From positions 2,976,001-3,040,000 of the forward strand of contig NW_027480423.1 of NCBI RefSeq assembly GCF_051401765.1: a stretch of 64,000 bases of DNA, in the 5' to 3' direction. Source of the stretch: Calliopsis andreniformis. Taxonomy: Eukaryota > Arthropoda > Insecta > Hymenoptera > Andrenidae. A program made the position numbers and the translations under genes. The notes under the pieces were generated by a model. The model worked only from the letters and a program-made list of their open reading frames with translations. It ran no database searches and was not told the origin of the DNA. Shown here piece by piece: positions 53,331 to 64,000 of the stretch. Each line of letters opens with the position of its first letter. Position 1 is the stretch's first letter.

Positions 53331-56280
53331 ATAACTGTTACCAGTGTGAAAGTTATGGTCATTGCTACGTTCCGCGCTACCTAGGCTTCACCCAAGGGTG
53401 TTGTTCCACCAGATGGAATAGTTAGGGCCTAAGAAGTCAACGCCAGAAGCATAAAATACGATATAAATACAACAGCTTTTCCATCGTATAAGACGAATAA
53501 TTGCAGCCAGTGTGAATGTAATGGTCATTTCTACGTTCCGGGCAACCTAGGCTTCACTCTAGGGTGTTGCTCCATCAGATCGAGTAGTTAGGGCCTTAGA
53601 AGTCAACGTCAGAAGCATAAAATACAATAAAGATGCAAAAGCTTTTCCACCGTATAACAGGAATAACTGTAAACAGTGTGAAAGTAATGGTCATTTCTAC
53701 GTTCCAGGCAACCTAGTCTTCACTCTAGGGCGTTGTTCAACAAGATCGAATAGCTAGGGCCTAAGAAGTCAACGCCAGAAGAATAAAATACAATATAAGT
53801 ACAAAAGTTTTTCCATCGTATAAAATGAATAATTGCAAACATTGTGAAAGTAATGGTCATTTCTACGTTCCGGGCAACATAGGCGTCACTCTAGGACGTT
53901 TCTCCACCACACCTAATAGCTACGGCCTTAGAAGTCAACCCCAGATGAATAAAATATAAAAAAGATGCCACAGCTTTTCCATCGTATAAAACGATTAATT
54001 GCAACCAGTGTGCAAGTTATGGTCATTTCTAGTTTCCGGGCAACCTAGGCTTCACCCTAGGTCGTTGTTCCACCAGATCGAACAGTTAGGGCCTAAGAAG
54101 TCAACGCCAGAAGCATAAAAAACAATATAAATATAACAGTTTTTCTATCGTATAAAACGAGTGATACCAACCAGTGTAAAAGTTATGGTCATTTCTACGT
54201 TCCGGGCAACCTAGGCTTCACCCTAGGGCGTTGTTCCACCAGATGGAACAGTTAGGGCCTAAGAAGTCAACGCCAGAAGCATAAAATACGATATAAATAC
54301 AACAGCTTTTCCATCGTATAGATCGAATAATTGCAACCAGTGTGAATGTACTGGTCATTTCTACGTTCCGGGGAACCTAGGCTTCACTCTAGGGTGTTGC
54401 TCCACCAGATCGAGTAGTTAGGGCCTTAGAAGTCAACGCCAGAAGCATAAAATACAATAAAGATGCAACAGTTTTTCCATCGTTTTACAGGAATAACTGC
54501 AACCAGTGTGATTGTACTGGTCATTTCTACGTTCCGGATAACCTAGGCTTCACTCTAGGGCGTTGTTCCACCAGATCGAACAGTTAGGGCCACAGAAGTG
54601 AACGCCAGAAGCATAAAATACAATATAAATACAACAGGTTTTCCATCGTATAAAACGAATAATTGCAACCAGTATGAAACTTATGGTCATTTCTACGTTC
54701 CGGGCAACCTAGGCTTCACTCTATGGCGTTCTTCCACCACATCGAATAGCTACGGCCTCAGAAGTCAACGCCTGAAGTATAAAGTACAATAAAAATACAA
54801 CAGTCTTTCCATCCTATAACAGGAATAATTGCAACCCGTGTGAAAGTTATGGTCATTTCTACGTTCCAGGCAACCTAGGCTTCACCCTAGGGCGTTGTTC
54901 CACCAGATGGAATAGTTAGGGCCTAAGAAGTCAACGCCAGAACCATAAAATACGATATAAATACTACATCATTTCCATCGTATAAAACGAATAATTGCAA
55001 CCAGTGTGGAAGTTATGGTCATTTCTACGTTCCGCGCAACCTGGGCTTTACTCTAGGGCGTTGTTCCACCAGATGGAATAGTTAGGGCCTAAGTAGTCAA
55101 CGCCAGAAGCATAAAATACAATATAAATAGAACAGTTTTTCCATTGTATAAAACGAATAATTGCTACCCGTGTGAAAGTTATGGTCATTTCTACGTTCCG
55201 CGCAACCTGGGCTTTACTCTAGGGCGTTGTTCCACCAGATGGAATAGTTAGGGCCTAAGAAGTCAACGCCAGAAGCATAAAATACGATATAAATACAACA
55301 GCTTTTCCATCGTATAAAACAAACAATTGCAACCAGTGTGAAAGTTATAGTCATTTCTACGTTTCGGGCAACCTAGGCTTCACCCTAGGCCGTTGTTCCA
55401 CCAGATCGAATAGTGAGGGCCTAAGAAGTGAACGCCAGAAGCATAAAATGCAATAAAAATATAACAGTTTTTCCATCGTATAAAACGAATAATAGCAACC
55501 AGTGTGAAAGTTATGGTCATTTCTACGTTCCGGGCAGCCCACGCTTCACTCTAGGGCGTTGCTCCACCAGATGGAACAGTTAGTGCCTTAGAAGTCAACG
55601 CCAGAAGCATAAAATACAATAAAGATGCAACAGTTTTTCCATCGTATAACAGGAATAATTGCAACCAGTGTGAAGCTAATGGTATGTTCTACGTTCCGGG
55701 CAGCCTGTGCTTCACTCTAGGGCGGTGCTCTACCAGATTAAATAGTTAGGACCTAAGAAGTCAACGCCAGAAGCATAAAACACAATATAAGTACAACAGC
55801 TTTTCCATTGTATATAATGTATATTTGCAAACAGTGTGAAAGTAATGGTCATTTCCATGTTCCGGACAACCTAGTCTTCACTTTAGGGCGTTGTTCCACC
55901 AGATCGAATAGTTATGGCCTAAGAAGTCAACGCCAGAAGAATAAAATGCAATATAAGTACAAAAGTTTTTCCATCGCATAAAATGAATAATTGCAAACAT
56001 TGTGAAAGTAATGGTCATTTCTACGTTCCGGGAAACCTAGGCGTCACTCTAGGGCGTTGCTCCACCACACCTAATAGCTACGGCCTTAGAAGTCAACCCC
56101 AGATGAATAAAATACAATAAAGATGCCACTGCTTTTCCATCGTATAAAACGAATAGTAGCAACCAGTGTGAAAGTTATGGTCATTTCTACTTTCCGGGCA
56201 ACCTAGGCTTCACTCTAGGGCGTTGTTCCATGAGATCAAACGGTTAGGGCCTTAGAATTAAACGCCAGAAGCACAGAATA
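53330..56280 (+). repeat. HOR block shared with 61.96-64 kb, with extra segment
   Basis: Bases 53,330-54,460 match 61,960-63,090 at 8,630 bp (52 units minus 2). Bases 55,450-56,200 match 63,250-64,000 at 7,800 bp (47 units minus 2). The 830-bp difference is exactly five units. Between the matched parts, 54,430-55,432 instead follows 44,470-45,470, so this copy carries a foreign five- to six-unit stretch from another part of the array family. Confidence 0.9.
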
Positions 56281-57840
56281 AAATAAAAATACAACAGCTT
56301 TTCCGTCGTATAACAGGAATAATTGTAACCAGTGTGAATGTAATGGTCATTTCTACGTTCCGGTCAACCTAGGATTCACTCTAGAACGTTGCTCCAACAG
56401 ATTGAATAGTTACGGCCTTAAAAGTCAATGCCCGAAGCATAAAATGCAATAAAAATACAACAGTTTTTCCGTCATATAACGGGGATAATTGCAAACAGTT
56501 TGAAAGTAATGGTCATTTCTACGTTCCGGGCAATCTAGGCTTCACTCTACGGCGTTGTTCCACCAGATCGAATAGTTAGGGCTTAAGAAGTCAACACCAG
56601 GAGAATAAAATACAAAATAAATACAACAGCCTTTACACCGTATAAAACGAATAATTGCAAACTGTGTGAAGGTTATGGTCATATCTACGTTCCGGGCAAC
56701 CTAGGCTACACTGTAGGGCGTTGCTCCACCAGATCGAAATGTTAGGGCCTAAGAAGTCAACGCCCGAAGCATAAAATACGATATAGATACAACAGCATTT
56801 CCATCGTATTAAATGAATAATTGCAAACAGTGTGAAAGTAGTGGCCATTTCTACGTTCCGAGCAACCTAGGCTTCACTCTAGGGCGGTGCTCCAACATGT
56901 CGAATAGCTACGGCCTTAGAAGTCTACGACTGAAGCATAAAACACAATAAAAATACAACAGTTTTTTCATCGTATAACAGGAATAATTGTAACAAGCGTG
57001 ATAGTAATGATCATTTCGTCGTTTCGGGCATTTTAGACTTATCTCTCAGGCATTGCTCCACCAGATCGAATAGTTAGGGCCTAAGAAGTCAACGCCAGAA
57101 GCATAAAATACAATATAAACACAACAGTTTTTCCGTCTTATAACAGGAATAATTGCAACCAGTGTGAATGTAATGGTCATTTCTACGTTCCGGTCAACCT
57201 AGGGTTCACTCTAGAGCGTTGCTCCAACAGATTGAATAGTTACGGCCTTAAACGTCAATGCCCGAAGCATAAAAAGCAATAAAAATACAACAGTTTTTCC
57301 GTCATATAACGGGGATAATTGCAAACAGTTTGAAAGTAATGGTCATTTCTACGTTCCGGGCAACCTAGGCTTCACTCTACGGCGTTGTTCCACCAGATCG
57401 AATAGTTAGGGCTTAAGAAGTCAACACCAGAAGAATAAAATACAAAATAAATACAACAGCCTTTACACCGTATAAAACGAATAATTGCAAACTGTGTGAA
57501 CGTTATGGTCATATCTACGTTCCGGGCAACCTAGGCTACACTGTAGGGCGTTGCTCCACCAGATCGAAATGTTAGGGCCTAAGAAGTCAACGCCCGAAGC
57601 ATAAAATACGATATAAATACAACAGCATTTCCATCGTATTAAATGAATAATTGCAAACAGTGTGAATGTAATGGTCATTTCTACGTTCCGGTCAACCTAG
57701 GGTTCACTCTAGAGCGTTGCTCCAACAGATTGAATAGTTACGGCCTTAAACGTCAATGCCCGAAGCATAAAAAGCAATAAAAATACAACAGTTTTTCCGT
57801 CATATAACGGGGATAATTGCAAACAGTTTGAAAGTGATGG
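56280..57840 (+). repeat. 5-unit HOR followed by a 3-unit copy
   Basis: Bases of about 56,310-56,850 recur at 57,140-57,670 at exactly 830 bp (5 units), sharing GTCATATAACGGGG (56,471 and 57,301) and the CAGCCTTTACACCG unit. Bases 57,670-57,835 then repeat about 57,170-57,335 at 498 bp (3 units), sharing CATAAAAAGCAAT. A divergent TTCGTCG variant of the TTCGGCG class lies near 57,017. Confidence 0.87.
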
Positions 57841-60800
57841 TCATTTCTACGTAGCGGGCAACCTATGCTTCACTCGTGGGCGTTGGGCCGCCAGATCCAA
57901 TAGTTAGGGCCTTAGAAGTCAACGCCCGAAGCATAAAATACAGAATAGATAGAACAGTTTTTCCATCGTATAAAAGGAATAATTGCTACCAGTGTAAAAG
58001 TTATGGTCATTTCTACTTTCCGGGCAACCTAGGCTTCACCCTAGGACGTTGCTCCTACAGATTGAATAGTTAGGGCCTTAGAAGTCAATGCCCGAAGCAT
58101 AAAATACAATATAAATACAACAGTTTTTCCATCATATAAAACGAATAATTGCAACCAGTATGAAAGTTATGGTCATTTCTACTTTCCGGGAAACCTAGGC
58201 TTCACCCAAGGGCGTTGCTCCTACAGATTGAATAGTTAGGGCCTAAGAAGTCAACGCCAGAAGCATAAAATACGATATAAATACAACAGCTTTTCCATCA
58301 TATAACAGGAATAATTGCAACCCGTGTAAGTTATGGTCATTTCTACTTTCCGGGCAACCTAGGCTTCACCCTAGGGCGTTGTCCCACATGATGGAATAGA
58401 TAGGGCCTAAGAAGTCAACGCCAGAAGCATAAAATACGATATAGATACAACAGCTTTTCCATCGTATAAAACGAATTATTGCTACCAGTGTGAAAGTTAT
58501 GGTCATTTCTACTTTCCGGCCAACCTAGGCTATACCCTAGGGCGTTGTTCCACCTGATGGAATAGTTAGGGCCTAAGAAGTCAACGCCAGAAGCATAAAA
58601 TACGATATAAATACAACAGCTTTTCCATCGTATAAAACGAATAATTGCAACCAGTTTGAAAGTGATGGTCATTTCTACGTTCCGGGCAACCAAGGCTTCA
58701 CTCTAGGGCGTTGCTCCACCAGATTGAATGGTTAGGGCCTTAGAAGTCAACGTCCGAAGCATAAAATACAAAATAAATAAAATAGTTTTTCCATCGTATA
58801 AAACGAGTAATTGCTACAAGTGTGAAAGTTATGGTCATTTCTACGTTCCGCGCAATCTGGGCTTTACCCTAGGGCGTTGTTCCACCAGATGGAATAGTTA
58901 GGGCCTAAGAAGTCAACGCCAGAAGCATAAAATACGATATAAATAAAACAGTTTTTTCATCGTATAAAACGAATAATTGCTACCAGTGTGAAAGTTATGG
59001 TCATTTCTACGTACCGGGCAACCTAGGCTCCACTCAAGGGCGTTGCGCCACCAAATCGAATAGCTACGGCCTTAGAAGTCAACGACAGAAGCAAAAAATA
59101 CGATATAAATACAACAGCTTTTCCATCGTATAAAAGGAATAATTGCAAACAGTGTGAAAGAAATGGTCATTTCTACGACCCGGGAAACCGAGGCTTCACT
59201 CTACGGCGTTGTTCCACCACATCTAATAGCTACGGCCTAAGAAGTCAACGCCAGAAGCATAATATACGATATAAATACAACAGCTTTTCCATCGTATAAA
59301 ACGAATAATTGCAACCAGTTTGAAAGTGATGGTCATTTCTACGTACCGGGCAACCTAAGCTTCACTCTAGGGCGTTGCTCCACCAGATCAAACAGTTAGG
59401 GCCTTAGAAGTCAACGCCCGAAGCATAAAATACAAGGTAAATAGAACAGTTTTTCCATCGTATAAAACGAATAATTGCTACCAGTGTAAAAGTTATGGTC
59501 AATTCTACGTTCCGGGCAACCTAGGCTTCACCCTAGGCCGTTGTTCCACCAGATCGAATAGTTAGGGCCTAAGAAGTGAACGCCAGAAGCATAAAATACG
59601 ATATAAATACAACAGGTTTTCCATCATATAAAACGAATAATAGCAACCAGTATGAAAGTTATGGTCATTTCTACTTTCCGGGCAACCTAGGCTTCACCCT
59701 AGGGCGTTGCTCCAACAGATTGAATAGTTAGGGCCTTAGAAGTCATTGCCCGAAGCATAAAATGCAATAAAAATACAACAGTTTTTCCATCGTATAACAG
59801 GATTAATTGCAACCAGTTTGAAAGTGATGGTCATTTCTACGTTCCGGGCAACCTAGGCTTCACTCTAGGGCGTTGCTCCACCAGATCGAATAGTTAGGGC
59901 CTAAGAAGTGAACGCCAGAAGCATAAAATACAATATAAATACAACAGATTTTCCATCGTATAAAACGAATAATTGCAACCAGTGTGAAAGTAATGGTCAT
60001 TCCTACGTTCCGAGCACCCTAGGCGTCACTCTAGGGCGTTGCTCCACCACATCTAATAGCTACGGCCTTAGATGTCAACGCCAGACGCATAAAATACAAT
60101 ATAAATACAACAGCTTTACCATCGTATAAAACGAATAATTGCAACCAATGTGAAAGTTATGGTCATTTCTACATTCCGAGCAACCTAGGCTTCACCCTAG
60201 GGCGTTGCTTCACCAGATCGAATAGTTAGGTCCTTAGAAGACAACGCCAGAAGCCTAAAATACGATATAAATACAACAGCTTTTCCATCGTATAAAAGGA
60301 ATAATTGCAAACAGTGTGAAAGTAATGGTCATTTCTACGTTCCGGGCAACCTAGGCTTCACCCAAATGCGTTGCTCCAACAGATTGAATAGTTAGGGCCT
60401 AAGAAGTGAACGCCAGAAGCATAAAATACAATATAAATACAACAGTTTTTCCATCATATAAAACGAATAATTGCAACCAGTATGAAAGGTATGGTCATTT
60501 CTACTTTCCGGGCAACCTAGGCTTCACCCTAGGGCGCTGCTCCAACAGATTGTATAGTTAGGGCCTTAGAAGTCAATGCCCGAAGCATATAATGCAATAA
60601 AAATACAACAGTATTTCCATCATATAACAGGAATAATTGCAACCAATTTGAAAGTGCTGGTCATTTATACGTACCGGGCAACCTACGCTTCACTCGAGGG
60701 TGTTGCTCCACCAGATCGAATAGTTAGGGCCTAAGAAGCAAACGCCCGAAGCATTAAATACAAAATAAATAGAACAGGTTTTCCATTGTATAAAACGAAT

Positions 60801-61960
60801 AATTGCTACCAGTGTAAAAGTTATGGTCATTTCTACGTTCCGGGCAACCTAGGCTTCACCCTAGGCCGCTGTTCCACCAGATCGAATAGTTAGGGCCTAA
60901 GAAGTGCACGCCAGAAGCATAAAATACAATATAAATACAACAGTTTTTCCATCATATAAAACGAATAATTGCAACCAGTATGAAAGTTATGGTCATTTCT
61001 ACGTTCCGAGCACCCTAGGCGTCACTCTAGGGCGTTGCTCCACCAGATCGAATAGTTACGGCCTTAGAAGTCAACGCCAGAAGCATAAAATGCGATATAA
61101 ATACAACAGCTTTTCCATCGTATAAAACGAATAATTGCTACCAGTGTGAAAGTTATGGTCATTTCTACTATCCGGGCAACCTAGGCCTCAGCCTAGGGCG
61201 TTGTTCCTCCTGATGGAATAGTTAGGGCCCAAGAAGTCAACGCCAGAAGCATAAAATACGATATAAATAGAACAGCTTTTCCATCGTATAAAACGAATAA
61301 TTGCAACCAGTTTGAAAGTGATGGTCATTTCTACGTACCGGGCAACCTAGGCTTCACTATAGGGCGTTGCTCCACCAGGTCAAACAGTTAGGGCCTTAGG
61401 AGCCAACGCCCGAAGAATTAAATACAAAATAAATAGAAGAGTTTTTCCATTGGATAAAACGAATAATTGCTACCTGTGTAAAAGTTAGTGTCATTTCTAC
61501 GTTCCGGGCGACCTAGGCTTCACCCTAGGCCGTTGTTCCACCAGATCGAATAGTTAGAGCCTAAGAAGTGAACGCCAGAAGCATAAAATACAATATAAAT
61601 ACAACAGTTTTTCCATCATATAAAACGAATAATTGCAACCAGTATGAATGTTATGGTCATTTCTACTTTCCGGGCAACCTAGGCTTCACCCTAGGGCGCT
61701 GCTCCAACAGATTGTATAGTTAGGGCCTTAGAAGTCAATGCCCGAAGCATAAAATGCAATAAAAATACAACAGTTTTTCCATCATATAACAGGAATAATT
61801 GCAACCAATTTGAAAGTGATGGTCATTTATACGTACCGGGCAACCTAGGCATCACTCGAGGGCGTTGCTCAACCAGATCGAATAGTTAGGGCCTTAGAAG
61901 TCAACGCCCGAAGCATAAAATACAGAATAAATAGAACAGTTTTTCCATTGTATAAAACGA
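57840..61960 (+). repeat. Mostly monomeric stretch with a 7-unit partial HOR
   Basis: Bases 60,400-60,720 recur at 61,562-61,885 at exactly 1,162 bp (7 units), sharing CAACAGATTGTATAG. ACGTACCGGGCAACCTA units near 59,341 and 61,333 are 1,992 bp (12 units) apart. CTCCTACAG units at 58,052 and 58,218 are adjacent. Near 58,320 a unit has lost 3 bp (CCGTGTAAG for CCGTGTGAAAG), the same deletion as at about 10,850. No gene was found. Confidence 0.75.
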
Positions 61961-64000
61961 ATAATTGCTACCAGTGTGAAAGTTATGGTCATTGCTACGT
62001 TCCGCGCTACCTAGGCTTCACCCAAGGGTGTTGTTCCACCAGATGGAATAGTTAGGGCCTAAGAAGTCAACGCCAGAAGCATAAAATACGATATAAATAC
62101 AACAGCTTTTCCATCGTATAAGACGAATAATTGCAGCCAGTGTGAATGTAATGGTCATTTCTACGTTCCGGGCAACCTAGGCTTCACTCTAGGGTGTTGC
62201 TCCATCAGATCGAGTAGTTAGGGCCTTAGAAGTCAACGTCAGAAGCATAAAATACAATAAAGATGCAAAAGCTTTTCCACCGTATAACAGGAATAACTGT
62301 AAACAGTGTGAAAGTAATGGTCATTTCTACGTTCCAGGCAACCTAGTCTTCACTCTAGGGCGTTGTTCAACAAGATCGAATAGCTAGGGCCTAAGAAGTC
62401 AACGCCAGAAGAATAAAATACAATATAAGTACAAAAGTTTTCCCATCGTATAAAATGAATAATTGCAAACATTGTGAAAGTAATGGTCATTTCTACGTTC
62501 CGGGCAACATAGGCGTCACTCTAGGACGTTTCTCCACCACACCTAATAGCTACGGCCTTAGAAGTCAACCCCAGATGAATAAAATATTAAAAAGATGCCA
62601 CAGCTTTTCCATCGTATAAAACGATTAATTGCAACCAGTGTGCAAGTTATGGTCATTTCTAGTTTCCGGGCAACCTAGGCTTCACCCTAGGTCGTTGTTC
62701 CACCAGATCGAACAGTTAGGGCCTAAGAAGTCAACGCCAGAAGCATAAAAAACAATATAAATATAACAGTTTTTCTATCGTATAAAACGAGTGATACCAA
62801 CCAGTGTAAAAGTTATGGTCATTTCTACGTTCCGGGCAACCTAGGCTTCACCCTAGGGCGTTGTTCCACCAGATGGAACAGTTAGGGCCTAAGAAGTCAA
62901 CGCCAGAAGCATAAAATACGATATAAATACAACAGCTTTTCCATCGTATAGATCGAATAATTGCAACCAGTGTGAATGTACTGGTCATTTCTACGTTCCG
63001 GGGAACCTAGGCTTCACTCTAGGGTGTTGCTCCACCAGATCGAGTAGTTAGGGCCTTAGAAGTCAACGCCAGAAGCATAAAATACAATAAAGATGCAAAA
63101 GCTTTTCCATCGTATAACAGGAATAACTGTAAACAGTGTGAAAGTAATGGTCATTTCTACGTTCCAGGCAACCTAGGCTTCACTCTAGGTCGTTGTTCCT
63201 CCAGATCGAATAGTTAGGGCCTAAGAAGTCAACGCCAGAAGCATAAAATACAATATAAATATAACAGTTTTTCCATCGTATAAAACGAATAATAGCAACC
63301 AGTGTGAAAGTTATGGTCATTTCTACGTTCCGGGCAGCCCACGCTTCACTCTAGGGCGTTGCTCCACCAGATGGAACAGTTAGTGCCTTAGAAGTCAACG
63401 CCAGAAGCATAAAATACAATAAAGATGCAACAGTTTTTCCATCGTATAACAGGAATAATTGCAACCAGTGTGAAGCTAATGGTATGTTCTACGTTCCGGG
63501 CAGCCTGTGCTTCACTCTAGGGCGGTGCTCTACCAGATTAAATAGTTAGGACCTAAGAAGTCAACGCCAGAAGCATAAAACACAATATAAGTACAACAGC
63601 TTTTCCATTGTATATAATGTATATTTGCAAACAGTGTGAAAGTAATGGTCATTTCCATGTTCCGGACAACCTAGTCTTCACTCTAGGGCGTTGTTCCACC
63701 AGATCGAATAGTTAGGGCCTAAGAAGTCAACGCCAGAAGAATAAAATGCAATATAAGTACAAAAGTTTTTCCATCGCATAAAATGAATAATTGCAAACAT
63801 TGTGAAAGTAATGGTCATTTCTACGTTCCGGGAAACCTAGGCGTCACTCTAGGGCGTTGCTCCACCACACCTAATAGCTACGGCCTTAGAAGTCAACCCC
63901 AGATGAATAAAATACAATAAAGATGCCACTGCTTTTCCATCGTATAAAACGAATAGTAGCAACCAGTGTGAAAGTTATGGTCATTTCTACTTTCCGGGCA
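61960..64000 (+). repeat. Second copy of the 53.3-56.3 kb block, cut by window end
   Basis: It follows 53,330-54,460 and then 55,450-56,200 with only scattered differences (for example GTTTTCCC for GTTTTTCC near 62,440). It lacks the five-unit segment found at 54.4-55.4 kb. Units with CCCACGCTTCACTC (near 63,338) and AGCCTGTGCTTCAC (near 63,502) mark the match to 55.54 and 55.70 kb. The last unit is incomplete. Confidence 0.9.

Larger units (their letters stand above)
1..64000 (+). repeat. 166-bp satellite array filling the window
   Basis: The same unit recurs every 166 bp across the window, always in the same orientation. Anchors such as GCATAAAATA, AATTGCAACC, GGTCATTTCTACGTTCCGGG and CCTAGGCTTCA stay in order throughout. 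The first unit starts at base 1, the next at 167, and the start of the last partial unit (near 63,905) is only about 6 bp off 385 x 166. Units differ by scattered substitutions and 1-3 bp indels. Only two units are clearly out of register. No inverted unit, no insertion of unrelated sequence and no gene were seen. A satellite like this typically marks centromeric or other constitutive heterochromatin; that role is inferred, not visible in the sequence. The strand given is a convention. Confidence 0.98.

Noticed and set aside
1023..61125. About fifty open frames of 60-94 codons on both strands, many with nearly the same peptide (starting like MNARSIKYNINTT or MFPSYNR, or MTITFTL on the minus strand)
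   Set aside because: They are translations of the satellite. They repeat wherever a unit type repeats, have no shared start context or codon signal, and end within one or two units because 166 is not divisible by 3. The peptides vary wherever the DNA repeat varies.
1..64000. CRISPR array (regular direct repeats)
   Set aside because: The repeats are contiguous with no unique spacers and the period is 166 bp, well beyond CRISPR repeat-spacer spacing. No cas-like gene is present.
1..64000. Ribosomal spacer subrepeats or tRNA clusters
   Set aside because: No rRNA gene sequence, tRNA-like A/B boxes in order, or CCA-type acceptor arrangement was seen in any unit.
1..64000. Telomere or subtelomere repeats
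   Set aside because: No runs of TTTAGGG or TTAGGG were seen. The frequent GTTAGGGCC is a single motif inside each unit (positions 139-147), not a tandem telomeric run.

Overview
The whole 64 kb window is one uninterrupted satellite DNA array. A 166-bp unit, about 41% GC, repeats head to tail in one orientation from the first base to the last. Counting conserved landmarks (the GCATAAAATA block and the CCTAGG-containing block) gives about 385 units plus a final partial one. Over that distance the register drifts by only about 6 bp. I found no gene, RNA gene, transposon, telomere repeat or unique sequence. The short open frames on both strands (94 codons at most) come from the repeat itself: 166 leaves remainder 1 on division by 3, so every frame shifts at each unit boundary and soon meets a stop.

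The repeat length (nucleosome-scale), head-to-tail layout, higher-order repeats (HORs) and lack of genes suggest a eukaryotic centromeric or pericentromeric region, most likely a plant assembled from long reads. Satellites near 166 bp are, as far as I recall, reported in some plants (for example Prunus and Medicago), but I cannot match this sequence to a species from memory. The species and the centromeric role are therefore inference.

Layout: (1) about 1-10,700 is an HOR domain marked by an A-rich unit subtype (A8 run) found only here, with overlapping duplications at 7-, 8-, 9-, 10-, 14-, 16- and 18-unit offsets. (2) About 10,700-29,150 is more diverged, with short local HORs (2, 4, 5, 7 and 9-10 units). 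(3) About 29,150-56,300 is the youngest-looking part: a 4.15/4.32 kb tandem HOR at 32.3-40.7 kb, a partial third copy at 41.9-43.6 kb, a near-identical 2.16-2.33 kb unit in three copies at 46.3-52.0 kb, and long-range copies of the 29-30 kb and 44-45 kb segments. (4) About 56,300-64,000 has a 5-unit HOR, a more monomeric stretch, and a copy of the 53.3-56.3 kb block.

The most informative points are two out-of-register recombination junctions (a 132-bp unit near 30,491 and a 202-bp unit near 41,946), a 5-unit segment present in only one copy of an HOR (54.4-55.45 kb), a divergent unit class that loses the otherwise conserved inverted repeat, and CG/TG/CA variation at CpG sites that points to cytosine methylation. 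Nothing here looks like a protein-coding system.
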